From contig NZ_BOMY01000016.1 in assembly GCF_016862435.1 (NCBI RefSeq), positions 181,819 to 245,818 on the forward strand: a DNA stretch of 64,000 nt, given 5' to 3'. Positions 33,284-41,759 of the stretch are shown one piece after another. The position numbers and the translations under genes are program-made. The stretch comes from Paractinoplanes tereljensis. Its GTDB lineage: Bacteria; Actinomycetota; Actinomycetes; Mycobacteriales; Micromonosporaceae. Each line of letters begins with the position of its first letter. Position 1 is the first letter of the stretch. The notes beneath the pieces were generated by a model. It was not told where the DNA came from. It ran no database searches and worked only from the letters and a program-made list of their open reading frames with translations.

Positions 33284-34378
33284 TCACCTTCCGATCGGCG
33301 TGTGCGCCGCCGCGCTTAGCGGCGTGGCAAAGATCCAACCCCGCGCGAGCAGGTCGTCGGTCGCCGCCACCGCGGCGCGCAGGCGCTGCCGATAGCTTCC
33401 GGTCAACACCAGGTGGGGTACGGGCTGGGAGTCGAGTTCGGCGCGGAAGCGGCCGGTCATCCAGGTACGCAGGTGTTCGCCGTCGCGCAGGCCGTCGTCC
33501 TGGAACGGGACGTCCCGGTCGTCGGTGAGCAGGTACAGGTCGGGGGCACGGACCCGGGCCCGCACCTCGTCCGACGTGCTGCCCAGGTAGCGCTCCTCCC
33601 AGATGGTGGTGGCGAAGGCGTCGGTGTCGCCGAACAGCACCGGCGAGCCGGCCCGGGCGGCCCGGTCCTCGGCCCGGTTCTGCTCGTCGGCGACCGTGAC
33701 GAAGTCGGCCCGGTCCCAGGTGACGTCGAAGACCGTGGCGGCCGGCCGGGTGGTGCGCAGCGCGGCCAGCTTGCGTTCGGTCAGCTCCCGGCCGAACTCG
33801 GGCACCCAGCGGGTGTCCCGCCACGGGCCGCCGCGCAGCCGGTAGTGCCGGGCCAGCGCGCGGGCCATGGTGGTGGTGCCGGTCGACTCGGCGCCGACGA
33901 CCACGACCCGTTTCGCCAGCCAGCCGCGCACCCCGGGGCCGAGCAGGTGCCAGTGCGCCGGCGGGTCGTCCCGGACGGCGGTGCCGGACACCGGCACGGC
34001 GAGGCGGTCCAGGTCGACGGTCACCGCTTCGGCGCCGAAGCGTTCGGCGAGCTCCGACCCGTACGCCTCGGAGGAGAAGACCGCATCCACCCGGTCGTCG
34101 CCGACCGCCGTCCGGAAGACGGCCATGTGCAGTTCCCAGACGTCCGGGTCGTCGTAGTCGACCGGGTGGTCGTCGTACACGCCGACGAACCGGACGGCCG
34201 GGCCGTGCGCCTCGCGCAGCCAGGCCAGGCGCGCCTCGAGCGGCACCGATTCCCGGGTCGACGGCGCGACCACCACGGTGACCCGTTCGCAGGCGGCCTC
34301 GGCCGCGGCGATCAGCGCGTGGTGGCCGGCGTGCGGTGGATAGAACTTGCCCACGATCAGGCCGTGCCGGTACGTCAC
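33284..34378 (-). CDS. nadR: NadR-type NMN adenylyltransferase / ribosylnicotinamide kinase
   Basis: A 364-aa two-domain protein. The N-terminal adenylyltransferase carries GKFYPPHAGHHALI (10-23) with the HxGH nucleotidyl-transfer motif; the C-terminal kinase domain begins near 157 with the P-loop-like GAESTGTTT (162-170). At the position of the invariant Walker A lysine there is Thr168. The ribosylnicotinamide kinase phosphorylates the NR delivered by PnuC and the adenylyltransferase turns NMN into NAD. GTG 34378 overlaps the pnuC stop by 4 bp. An N-terminal NadR repressor domain is absent. Confidence 0.87.
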   Translation of the reverse strand: MTYRHGLIVGKFYPPHAGHHALIAAAEAACERVTVVVAPSTRESVPLEARLAWLREAHGPAVRFVGVYDDHPVDYDDPDVWELHMAVFRTAVGDDRVDAVFSSEAYGSELAERFGAEAVTVDLDRLAVPVSGTAVRDDPPAHWHLLGPGVRGWLAKRVVVVGAESTGTTTMARALARHYRLRGGPWRDTRWVPEFGRELTERKLAALRTTRPAATVFDVTWDRADFVTVADEQNRAEDRAARAGSPVLFGDTDAFATTIWEERYLGSTSDEVRARVRAPDLYLLTDDRDVPFQDDGLRDGEHLRTWMTGRFRAELDSQPVPHLVLTGSYRQRLRAAVAATDDLLARGWIFATPLSAAAHTPIGR

Positions 34379-34992
34379 GCGGTGATCATCTCGCGCCGGG
34401 CCGCCTGCCAGGAGCGCAGGCCGAGGATGCACAGGGCGAGGAACGCGACGTAGAGGATCGCGGTGAGCCAGAGATCCTTGTAGCCGTAGAGCGGGATGTA
34501 GATCAGGTCGGCGGCGATCCACAGCCACCAGTTCTCGATCAGCTTGCGGGTCTGGCCGTACGTCGCGAGCAGCGACAACGCGGTGGTGACGGCGTCGGCC
34601 AGCGGGACCGTCGACTCGGTGAGCCGGTCCAGGAAGAGCCAGAGGCCGGCGGTGAGCAGCACGCCCGCGACGGCCAGGCCGAGCCATTCGGGCCGGCTGG
34701 TGCGGCGAACCACCAGCCGGCTGCGCCGGGCACCGCCGTACAGCCAGGCCCACCAGCCGACGAAGCCGAGGATCACATAGACGATCTGCAGGGTGGCGTC
34801 GGCGTACAGCCCGACCGACCAGAAGACCACCATGAGCAGCAGGACGTTGAGGATGCCGAGCGGCCAGTTGAGGATGTGCTGCCGCACCAGCAGGGCCACG
34901 TTCACCAGGCCGGTGCCGAAGCCGAGCAGTTCGGCCCAGGTGGTCGGGGCGCCGAACGCGTGGAACGCGGTGCTCGTCAACCAATCGATCAT
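34375..34992 (-). CDS. pnuC: Nicotinamide riboside transporter PnuC
   Basis: A 205-aa membrane protein with about seven hydrophobic segments. NWPLGILNVLLLMVVFW and QIVYVILGFVGWWAWLYGG contain the WxxGxxN and WxxW features of PnuC substrate-binding helices. It imports nicotinamide riboside by facilitated diffusion, trapped by phosphorylation by the co-translated NadR. No NiaR-type operator or NAD riboswitch was recognised in the 19-bp gap upstream; the promoter may lie within the LacI gene end. Confidence 0.92.
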   Translation of the reverse strand: MIDWLTSTAFHAFGAPTTWAELLGFGTGLVNVALLVRQHILNWPLGILNVLLLMVVFWSVGLYADATLQIVYVILGFVGWWAWLYGGARRSRLVVRRTSRPEWLGLAVAGVLLTAGLWLFLDRLTESTVPLADAVTTALSLLATYGQTRKLIENWWLWIAADLIYIPLYGYKDLWLTAILYVAFLALCILGLRSWQAARREMITA

Positions 34993-35011
34993 GGTGCGAG
35001 CATGCCGTGCC

Positions 35012-36010
35012 TCAGCGCGGTGGGCCAGTCGTGCCGCGGATGACCATGCGGGGTGCGATCACCGTCTCGCGGTGGACGACCTGGGCGCCGGCGACGCGCT
35101 CGACCGCGCGGGAGACGGCCAGTGTGGCCATCGTGTCGATGTCCTGGGCGACGGTGGTGAGGTCGATGTGCGCGAGCGCGCTGAAGCTGCTGTCGTCGTA
35201 ACCGACCACGCTGATGTCACCGGGCACGTCCAGGTTGTGCCGGCGCAGCACGTCCAGCAGGCCGGTGGCGGCCAGGTCGTTGAAGACGGCGACCGCGGTC
35301 GGCGGGTCGTCCAGCAGCAGCCGGGCGGCCCGGGCGCCGTCCTCCTCGCCGGAGCCGCCCGGGATGATCCGGACGAACTCCTCGAGGCCGTGCCGGCGCA
35401 TCGCGTCCCGGTAGCCCTGGCGGCGGTCGGCGGAGGCCACCCAGCGGGCGCCGTCGACGTGCGCGATCCGGCGGTGGCCCAGCTCCACCAGATGGTCGAC
35501 GGCCAGCTGGAGGCCGCGGGAGTCGTCGGTGCGCACCACGTCGACCGCCCGGTGCCGGACGGCCCGGGTCATCACCACCACCGGCAGCCGGTCGGCCAGG
35601 GTGGCCAACTCGGCGGTGGGCGCCAGCGGCCCGAGCAGAATCAGCGCCGCGCAGCGGTCCTGGAGCAGGCCGGCGATGGCGGTGCGCTCGTCGCGGCGCG
35701 GGGTGACCGCGCTGAGCGTCAGCTCGTAGCCCTGCTTGTCGGCCGCGTCGTAGAGGCCGGTCAGCAGGTCGTCGTGGAACGGGTGCCGCACGCTGAACAC
35801 CACGCCGAGCAGCCGGCTCTCGCCGCTGCGCAGCAGGCGGGCGCGGCTGTCGGGTTGATAGTCGAGGCGGCGGGCAACCTCGAGGACGCGCTGCCGGGTG
35901 GCGGCGCTGGCGCCGGGCGCCTCGCGCATCACGATCGACACCAGCGCGACGCTCACGCCGGCCTCGGCGGCCACGTCGGCCAGGGTGGGACGTCGCTCAC
36001 CGGTTCGCAT
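35012..36010 (-). CDS. LacI-family repressor of the divergent exporter
   Basis: A 332-aa regulator. The N-terminal helix-turn-helix is PTLADVAAEAGVSVALVSIV (8-27), followed by the hinge LDYQPDSRARLLRSG and a sugar-binding-protein-like domain (VVGYDDSSFSALAHIDLTTV). CpG-centred palindromes lie in the 73-bp gap to the divergent MFS gene. LacI proteins usually sense sugars or nucleosides; here the target is an exporter gene, so the effector cannot be guessed. Confidence 0.92.
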   Translation of the reverse strand: MRTGERRPTLADVAAEAGVSVALVSIVMREAPGASAATRQRVLEVARRLDYQPDSRARLLRSGESRLLGVVFSVRHPFHDDLLTGLYDAADKQGYELTLSAVTPRRDERTAIAGLLQDRCAALILLGPLAPTAELATLADRLPVVVMTRAVRHRAVDVVRTDDSRGLQLAVDHLVELGHRRIAHVDGARWVASADRRQGYRDAMRRHGLEEFVRIIPGGSGEEDGARAARLLLDDPPTAVAVFNDLAATGLLDVLRRHNLDVPGDISVVGYDDSSFSALAHIDLTTVAQDIDTMATLAVSRAVERVAGAQVVHRETVIAPRMVIRGTTGPPR

Positions 36011-36035
36011 GTACCAAGATTTTACGTGTGATCAC

Positions 36036-36072
36036 TAGAACGTTCTACTACGCCACGTTCTAGAACGTTCTA
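36036..36072. promoter_or_regulatory. Two LacI-type operators (TAGAACGTTCTA)
   Basis: Perfect 12-bp palindromes TAGAACGTTCTA at 36036-36047 and 36061-36072, 25 bp apart, both with the central CpG typical of LacI operators. An overlapping palindrome ACGTTCTAGAACGT spans 36055-36068. The second copy ends 11 bp before the exporter start codon. Confidence 0.82.
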
Positions 36073-36083
36073 GAGTCGTTGAC

Positions 36084-37316
36084 GTGGACAAACTCACCGC
36101 CGGTCGCCGCTGGGCGGCCCTGCTCGCACTCGCCCTGGGCGGCTTCGGTCTCGGCCTCACCGAGTTCGCGGCCATGGGCCTGCTGCCCGAGGTCGCCCGG
36201 GATCTGCTGCCCGAGGCGTACGCCCGGTCGTCCTCGGACGCGGTGGCCACGGCCGGCTGGATCATCACGGTCTACGCGCTGGGCGTGGTGGCGGGCGCAC
36301 CGACGATCGCGGCCCTGACCGCCCGGGTCCCCCGCCGGCGGCTGGTGCTCGGGCTGCTCGCGATGTTCACCATCGGCACGGTGGCCTCAGCGCTGGCGCC
36401 CACCTTCGGGCTGATCCTGGCCGGCCGGTTCGTGGCCGGGCTGGCCCACGGGGCGTACTTCGGGGCGGCCGGGCTGCTCGCCGCGTCCATGCTCGGCGCC
36501 GGCAACCAGGGCAAGGGGTTCGCGGTGGTGCTGAGCGGGCTGACCGCGGCCAACGTGTTCGGCGTACCGCTGATCACCGGGCTCGGGCAGGCGGCCGGCT
36601 GGCGCATCGCGTACCTGGCGGTGGCCTGCGTCTTCGCCCTCACCCTGCTCGCCGTGCTCGCGGTCGTGCCCGAGGTGGCGGCCGCCCCGGGCGGCTCGCC
36701 CCGGGCCGAGCTGGCCGCCTTCCGGTCGCCCCAGGTCTGGCTGGTGGCCCTGGTCGCGGCGGTCGGCTTCGGCGGCTTCTTCGCGGTGAACAGCTACATC
36801 GCGCCGGTCACCACGCACGTGGCCGGATTGTCGGAGTCGACGGTTCCCTGGGTGCTGGCCGTGATGGGCCTCGGCATGACCATCGGCAACGTGGTCGGCG
36901 GCATCGCCGCGGACCGCAACCTGCGGCGCAGCGTGCTGTACGGGTTCACCGGCATGATCGCCACGACCGCCCTGTTCGGGCTGATCGCCAACCACCCGAT
37001 CGGCCTGTTCGCGGGCGCGTTCCTGATCGGCGCGGCCAGCCTGTTCATGGGCCCGGCCCTGCAGTCCCTGCTGATCTCGGTGGCCCCGGGTGCCCAACTG
37101 ATGGGCGCCGCGATCAACCAGTCGGCCACCAACCTGGCGAACAGCCTCGGGGCGGCGCTGGGCGGCCTGGTCATCGCGGCCGGCTGGGGTTACCTCTCGT
37201 CGGCCTGGCTCGGCGTCGGGCTGGCCATCGCGGGCCTGCTGCTGGCGGTGGCCAGCAACCGGCTGGCCACCCGGCAGACGGCGGCTCAAGCGGCCCGGGA
37301 GCCAGCGCTGGTCTAG
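36084..37316 (+). CDS. MFS exporter, DHA1/AraJ-like
   Basis: A 410-aa protein with 12 hydrophobic segments, of the arabinose/drug efflux (AraJ) branch. GLTEFAAMGLLPEVARDL is the family TM1 signature and AGRFVAGLAHGAYFGAAGLL motif B/C. GTG 36084 has no visible ribosome site, and the putative operator ends 11 bp upstream, so the message may be leaderless and its promoter directly occluded by the LacI repressor. Overlaps the next convergent gene by 4 bp. Confidence 0.88.
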   Translation: MDKLTAGRRWAALLALALGGFGLGLTEFAAMGLLPEVARDLLPEAYARSSSDAVATAGWIITVYALGVVAGAPTIAALTARVPRRRLVLGLLAMFTIGTVASALAPTFGLILAGRFVAGLAHGAYFGAAGLLAASMLGAGNQGKGFAVVLSGLTAANVFGVPLITGLGQAAGWRIAYLAVACVFALTLLAVLAVVPEVAAAPGGSPRAELAAFRSPQVWLVALVAAVGFGGFFAVNSYIAPVTTHVAGLSESTVPWVLAVMGLGMTIGNVVGGIAADRNLRRSVLYGFTGMIATTALFGLIANHPIGLFAGAFLIGAASLFMGPALQSLLISVAPGAQLMGAAINQSATNLANSLGAALGGLVIAAGWGYLSSAWLGVGLAIAGLLLAVASNRLATRQTAAQAAREPALV

Positions 37317-37642
37317 TGCACCGGCTCCAGGCGGTGGCCGGCCATCTCCAGCTCACCCTCGCGCAGGGTGACCGGGGTGTTCAGGCCCGAGTCGTCGCTC
37401 AGGGTCATCAGCGAGCCGTCGATGTGGTAGGTGCCGTGCGCGCGACGCTTGCGCCCGGCCACCTGCCCGTCGTACGTGCCGTCGGTCTTGATGTCGAGCC
37501 GGACCGTGCCGTCCTCGCTGAACCAGAGTCCTACCGGCGCCGAAGGCGTGATGCGGGCGGGCTTCGGCCCGCGCTCCTCGGGCTGCCCGCTCATCATGAG
37601 GGTGAACAGCGCGGTGGCGTCGAGGTCGAGATGCTGGCGCAT
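37313..37642 (-). CDS. Atu4866-domain small beta-barrel protein
   Basis: A 109-aa protein without signal or TM segment. PVGLWFSEDGTVRLDIKTDG and TYDGQVAGRKRRAHGTYHID match the strand pattern of the Atu4866 family, small lipocalin-like barrels of unknown function often encoded near regulators or oxidoreductases. ATG 37642 follows an AGGAG site on the reverse strand; an upstream start at 37693 would add 17 unlike residues. Function unknown. Confidence 0.68.
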   Translation of the reverse strand: MRQHLDLDATALFTLMMSGQPEERGPKPARITPSAPVGLWFSEDGTVRLDIKTDGTYDGQVAGRKRRAHGTYHIDGSLMTLSDDSGLNTPVTLREGELEMAGHRLEPVH

Positions 37643-37724
37643 GGCGGCTCCTGGCGTCGGGGTGGCCCCTAACATCGGCCCGCGCGCCGCCACCGAAAAT
37701 GCATCCCGGTTGCAGTTCGGTAGT

Positions 37725-38324
37725 TCAGTTCGCGGCCTTCAGCGCCGCGGTCACCGCCACGATCATCTTGTCCAGGTAGTCGTCCGGCAGCGGGGTGCGG
37801 GCCACCGCGAGCCGCCAGTAGAGCGGGCCCAGGAGCAGGTCGACGGCCAGGTCAGGATCGGTGCCGGCGGGCAGCTCGCCACGCGCCACGGCCTGGCCGA
37901 TCAGCTTGTCGCCGACCGCCTGCTGGTGGGTGCGCAGCGCCTTCTGGAGAGTTTCGGCGATCTGCGGGTTGCGGGACGCCTCGGCCATCAGGTCCGGAAT
38001 GATCTGCGAAGCGATCCGATGCTGGAGTGCCTTGCCTACGATCATCAGCAGCAGTTGGAGGTCACCGGCGAAACTGCCGGTGTCGGGCAGCGGGACACTC
38101 CGGCCGGCCACGTCCGAAACGATCTCGAGGACCATCTCGAGCTTGTTGCTCCAGCGACGGTAGATCGCGGTTTTGCCGACCCCGGCCCGCCGGGCCACGG
38201 CTTCGATCGAGAGCCGGCCGTAACCCACCTCGGCCAGCTCGGTCATGACCGCGTCGCGGATCGCCTTGGTGATGTCGCCTCGGAGAACTGCTGCTCCGGC
38301 GGGTGCCCGCTTCGCTGTCGCCAC
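37725..38324 (-). CDS. TetR-family regulator
   Basis: A 199-aa regulator. The helix-turn-helix is LSIEAVARRAGVGKTAIYRR (about 40-59) followed by WSNKLEMVLEIV; C-terminal domain of the TetR_C_11-like kind (FAGDLQLLLMIV, LPDDYLDKMIVAV). GTG 38324 is chosen because the longer frame (from 38507) runs through the divergent promoter region. It lies divergent to the polymer exporter genes (182 bp gap containing AACGG-N10-CCGTT at 38348-38367), so it may control them or itself. Confidence 0.87.
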   Translation of the reverse strand: MATAKRAPAGAAVLRGDITKAIRDAVMTELAEVGYGRLSIEAVARRAGVGKTAIYRRWSNKLEMVLEIVSDVAGRSVPLPDTGSFAGDLQLLLMIVGKALQHRIASQIIPDLMAEASRNPQIAETLQKALRTHQQAVGDKLIGQAVARGELPAGTDPDLAVDLLLGPLYWRLAVARTPLPDDYLDKMIVAVTAALKAAN

Positions 38325-38505
38325 GGTCTCACTATACGCCAGGACGTAACGGTTGCGTTCCGCCGTTCGGTCGGTTAATCTCACGGCACGTCGATACGAC
38401 AGCGTTCCATCGGTAGCGACACAGGCATGCTTGCTAGTTGTGTTCTCGCGGAAAGTACCAGGACCCGACTCTCCCCTCGGGCCGACGAGATCGGAGCACC
38501 ACCCC

Positions 38506-39402
38506 ATGGCTCAGACGACCGTCGTCGAGTCCTACACCGGGCCCTCTCCCAAGGAGTTGGCCCGGAAGTACGGGCTGGGCACCGCCGGGCGACTGCCCAG
38601 TCTGCCGGAATACACCCGGCTGCTCTGGGCCTACCGGCACTTCATCTGGGAATTCGCCAGCGCCAAGGTCTCCGCGTCGCTGGGTAACACCCGGCTGGGG
38701 ATGATCTGGCAGGTTCTGACCCCGCTGATCAACGCCGGCGTCTACTACGTGATCTTCGGCGTGCTGCTGAACACCAGTCGTGACACGCACAACTTCATCG
38801 CGTACCTCTGTGCCGGGGTTTTCATCTTCGGCTACACGCAGTCCGTGGTGCAGACCGGCGTCCAGGCGGTCAGCGGCAACCTGGGGTTGATCCGGGCCCT
38901 GCACTTCCCGCGAGCCAGCCTGCCCATCTCGATCACCCTGGTCGAGGCGCGCAACATGATCGCCTCGATGGCCGTGCTGCTCGCGATCGTGCTGATCTCC
39001 GGCGAGCCGATCACCTGGCAGTGGTTGCTGATCTTCCCGGCCCTGGTGCTCCAGACGATCTTCAACGCGGGCGCCGCCATGCTGGTCTCCCGGCTCGGCT
39101 CCAAGCTGCACGACCTGCGGCAGCTGATCCCGTTCATCATGCGCGTCTGGCTGTACGGCTCGGCCGTGCTCTACCCGGTCACCCGGTACACCGAGCACCT
39201 GCACGGCTGGAAGCTGGCGGTGATCGAGGCCAACCCGATCCTGGTGTACATCGAGCTGATCCGGCACGCGCTGATGGAGAACGTCGAACTGGCCGGCACC
39301 CCGACGCTGCTCTGGATCGAAGCGTCCGTCTGGGCACTGGTCGTCGGCATCGGCGGGTACGCGTACTTCTGGCGTGGAGAGAAGGGCTACGGCCGTGGCT
39401 GA
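38506..39402 (+). CDS. Polysaccharide/teichoic acid ABC exporter permease (Wzm/TagG type)
   Basis: A 298-aa ABC-2 type permease with six hydrophobic segments after a ~50-residue cytoplasmic N-terminus. RLLWAYRHFIWEFASAKV and LGMIWQVLTPLINAGVYYVI are family phrases. It forms the channel that moves lipid-linked polymers outward. ATG 38506 follows GGAG at 38493-38496. Its stop overlaps the ATPase gene by 8 bp. Wall-polymer genes lie 8-12 kb downstream, so a teichoic-acid-like substrate is inferred. Confidence 0.9.
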   Translation: MAQTTVVESYTGPSPKELARKYGLGTAGRLPSLPEYTRLLWAYRHFIWEFASAKVSASLGNTRLGMIWQVLTPLINAGVYYVIFGVLLNTSRDTHNFIAYLCAGVFIFGYTQSVVQTGVQAVSGNLGLIRALHFPRASLPISITLVEARNMIASMAVLLAIVLISGEPITWQWLLIFPALVLQTIFNAGAAMLVSRLGSKLHDLRQLIPFIMRVWLYGSAVLYPVTRYTEHLHGWKLAVIEANPILVYIELIRHALMENVELAGTPTLLWIEASVWALVVGIGGYAYFWRGEKGYGRG

Positions 39403-40171
39403 CACCGAACTGGTCCCCACCGTCATCGCGGACAACGCGCACATCATCTACCGCATCCACGGCTCGATCGGGCCGCACCAGTCGTCCCCGCTGAGCAGCT
39501 TCAAGCGGCTGGTCACCCGGCAGAAGAGCACCGCGGTCCGCGAGGTGCACGCGGTCAAGGGCGCCAGCTTCGTGGCCTACAAGGGCGAGGCCATCGGCCT
39601 GATCGGCACCAACGGCTCGGGCAAGTCGACCCTGCTGCGGGCGATCGCCGGGCTGCTGCCGGTCGAGAGCGGCGGCGCGATCTACGCGTCCGGCCAGCCC
39701 TCGCTGCTGGGCGTGAACGCGGCCCTGATGAACGACCTGTCCGGCGAGCGCAACGTGACGCTCGGCTGCCTGGCCATGGGCATGACCCCGGCCGAGGTCA
39801 AGGACAAGGTCGCCGACATCATCGATTTCTCCGGCATCAACGAGCGCGGCGACTTCAGCTCACTGCCGATGCGCACCTACTCGTCCGGCATGGGCGCCCG
39901 GCTGCGCTTCGCGATCGCCGCGGCCAAGAAGCACGACGTGCTGCTCATCGACGAGGCCCTGGCCACCGGCGACGCCAAGTTCCGCAAGCGCAGCGAGCAG
40001 CGGGTCCGCGACCTGCGGGCCGAGGCGGGCACGGTGTTCCTGGTCAGCCACAGCGAGCAGTCGATCCGGGACACCTGCGAGCGCAGCATCTGGCTCGAGG
40101 GCGGCGTGATCAAGGCCGACGGCCCGACCGACGACGTGATGAAGGAGTACGAGACCTTCGTCAAGAAGTGA
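39395..40171 (+). CDS. Polysaccharide/teichoic acid ABC exporter ATPase (Wzt/TagH type)
   Basis: A 258-aa ATPase. Walker A GLIGTNGSGKSTLLRAIAG, signature YSSGMGARLRFAIA and Walker B DVLLIDEALATGDAKF are present; the YSSGM form and the DEALATGD form are characteristic of the Wzt/TagH/RfbB group. There is no C-terminal carbohydrate-binding domain, so it resembles TagH cores. GTG 39395 is used (overlap with the permease); ATG 39374 is also in frame. The stop codon forms part of a 17-bp inverted repeat. Confidence 0.92.
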   Translation: MADTELVPTVIADNAHIIYRIHGSIGPHQSSPLSSFKRLVTRQKSTAVREVHAVKGASFVAYKGEAIGLIGTNGSGKSTLLRAIAGLLPVESGGAIYASGQPSLLGVNAALMNDLSGERNVTLGCLAMGMTPAEVKDKVADIIDFSGINERGDFSSLPMRTYSSGMGARLRFAIAAAKKHDVLLIDEALATGDAKFRKRSEQRVRDLRAEAGTVFLVSHSEQSIRDTCERSIWLEGGVIKADGPTDDVMKEYETFVKK

Positions 40172-40249
40172 GCATTGTTCGCGACCGACCTTGAGTTCCG
40201 CCCGGCGCAAGTCAGGGCAGATGATCTCCACCGTCGCGAACAATGCTCA
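40169..40249. terminator. 17-bp perfect inverted repeat, probable bidirectional terminator
   Basis: TGAGCATTGTTCGCGAC (40169-40185) and GTCGCGAACAATGCTCA (40233-40249), exact complements with a 47-nt spacer. The left arm includes the wzt stop codon. It lies between convergent genes (wzt and the secreted protein at 40276). The wide spacer is unusual for a terminator, so a small mobile repeat or regulator site is possible. Confidence 0.6.
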
Positions 40250-40275
40250 TCAGGTCTCGCACTCCCCTTGGCTGT

Positions 40276-41283
40276 CTATTTCACCGACAGGTGCACGTGG
40301 TTGGTGTGATCGCTGGATGGATCACCGTTGCCACCGCTGTACGACTTCCAGCCGCTGCTGGGTAGCCAGATGCGCCGGAACCAGATGACGTAGAGCACGC
40401 CCAGCTTGCTGGAGTTGTTGATGAAGTAGTTCGCCAGGTTGGTGCCGTACGTCTTGCTGCTGCCGGTCGCGACCCCGCCGAAGCCGTCCGTGTCGGCCGC
40501 GAAGTCGCAGGCCCGGCCCTTGGGATGCTCGCCGCTGTTCTGCTCGCGGAAGCAGTGGACGTAGTGGGTGAAGCCGGCCGCCCGGGCCTGGTTGTAGGCG
40601 AACAGCAGCCGCTGGGTGATCCGGCCACCGCTGGTCGGGTCGTTGACCATGCCGCTGCCGCCGGTGAACGTGCCGGACGACGCACTGCTTCCACCGTCGG
40701 TCGACTGCGGGTCGTCCTTGCCCTGGTTGGCCGCCTTGAGCGCGCCCTCCGCCTGGGCCTTGCGCTTGGCCATCACGTTGACCTGCTTCTGCTGGTCCCG
40801 GACGGTCGCGTCGATGGCCAGCTTCGCCTGCTGCTGCTGGTCGCGGGTCTGCTTCAGGTCCTTGATCACGGCCTGTTGCTTGACCGCCACCGTCTCGAGC
40901 GTCTCGGCCCGGTCCAGGAAACCGCTCGACGAGTCGGCGGTGAGCAGCGCGCTCATCGGGCCGAGCCGGCCGGTCCGGTAGGCCTGCGCGGCGATCAGGT
41001 CGACCGCCTTCTGCTGCGGGCCCATCTGGGCGTCGAGCTCCTTGACCTTGGCGGTCAGCTCGGTCTGCCGTTTCTTGGACGCGGCCAGCGCTTCCTTGGC
41101 CTCCACATAGCCCTTGGACGCGTCCTCGACCTGCTCGATCAGCGTCTTCGAGCTGCCCTCGCCGTCGTCCCCGGTGTCTCCCGGCGCCGCGTTCGCCGGC
41201 GCGGCGACCAGCACCGCGCTCGCCGCGAAAAGGGCAACAAGTGCCACTAATCGACGGCGGACAGTTTTCTGCCGCACAAACAT
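40276..41283 (-). CDS. Secreted coiled-coil protein with ARB_07466-like C-terminal domain, c-di-AMP controlled
   Basis: A 335-aa exported protein: signal peptide (~1-32, ...APANA), long coiled coil (~50-185), a Gly/Ser linker and a C-terminal ~110-residue domain ending NHVHLSVK. The C-terminal motifs HPKGRACDFAADTD and SSDHTNHVHL place His/Asp like a metal-peptidase-related fold (D-Ala-D-Ala carboxypeptidase/ARB_07466 type). The coiled coil resembles the regulatory part of RipA/CwlO wall hydrolases. Start ATG 41283; GTG 41277 has better spacing from GGAAGGA. A ydaO riboswitch lies in the leader. It is paralogous to the divergent gene at 41760. Confidence 0.85.
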   Translation of the reverse strand: MFVRQKTVRRRLVALVALFAASAVLVAAPANAAPGDTGDDGEGSSKTLIEQVEDASKGYVEAKEALAASKKRQTELTAKVKELDAQMGPQQKAVDLIAAQAYRTGRLGPMSALLTADSSSGFLDRAETLETVAVKQQAVIKDLKQTRDQQQQAKLAIDATVRDQQKQVNVMAKRKAQAEGALKAANQGKDDPQSTDGGSSASSGTFTGGSGMVNDPTSGGRITQRLLFAYNQARAAGFTHYVHCFREQNSGEHPKGRACDFAADTDGFGGVATGSSKTYGTNLANYFINNSSKLGVLYVIWFRRIWLPSSGWKSYSGGNGDPSSDHTNHVHLSVK

Positions 41284-41294
41284 TTCCTTCCGTC

Positions 41295-41447
41295 GGCCGC
41301 CGACCGAGTTAGCTGACGGGTTCGGGGTGGAAGTGACCCCTACCGCTTGCGCGGATTCACCCCAAGGAACATTGGTTCCCCGGCTCGCCCTCGCGGGCGA
41401 TTAAGCGGCGATCCCGTGGGGATCGCGACCGACGATACCCATGACAT
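41295..41447 (-). ncRNA. ydaO (c-di-AMP) riboswitch, leftward
   Basis: Reading leftward, the leader contains GCCGGGGAACCAA, GGGGTGAATCC, GCGCAAGCGGTAGGG and CCCGTCAGCTAACTCGG, the conserved core segments of the ydaO-yuaA riboswitch that binds c-di-AMP, just 12 nt before the start codon. The 5' border is approximate: the GGGTATCGTCGG-like P1 strand around 41430-41447 is less certain. In actinobacteria this class turns off wall-hydrolase genes when c-di-AMP is high. Confidence 0.9.
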
Positions 41448-41567
41448 CGACTGATCGATAGTTCTCGTACTCTGCGCGCCAGAGCCATGACCTTGCGTGA
41501 CAACTTCACAGAAAGTGGCGGGAACGTCACGGCATTCGCGTTTCCTGGGCCCTGCTCTATAGCAGAG

Positions 41568-41745
41568 GCTCGGGTAAACTGGCGCCGGTTCTGCCGCCGA
41601 AGGCACCGCCCCCGAGGTGCCGGCAGACCACCGCCTAATCGTCCGCAAGGACGTGCCGGGGAACCAAGTCAGTGGGGTGAATCCGCGCAAGCGGTAGGGA
41701 TCGCTTCCATCCCGAACCCGTCAGCTAACTCGGTCGGCGGTCAAC
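41568..41745 (+). ncRNA. ydaO (c-di-AMP) riboswitch, rightward
   Basis: Contains CTCGGGTAAACTGG, GCCGCCGAAGGCACC, CCGAGGTGCCGGCAG, GCCGGGGAACCAAG, GGGGTGAATCCGC, GCGGTAGGGATCGC and CCCGTCAGCTAACTCGG in the order of the ydaO consensus. It ends about 15 nt before the start of the secreted protein at 41760. TATAGC at 41558-41563 could be part of the promoter. This copy is more canonical than its head-to-head partner. Confidence 0.95.
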
Positions 41746-41759
41746 TGGAAGGAACGTGA

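Noticed and set aside
40191..40388. A 65-codon frame between wzt and the secreted protein
   Set aside because: It consists of the inverted repeat and antisense of the secreted protein's conserved C-terminus.
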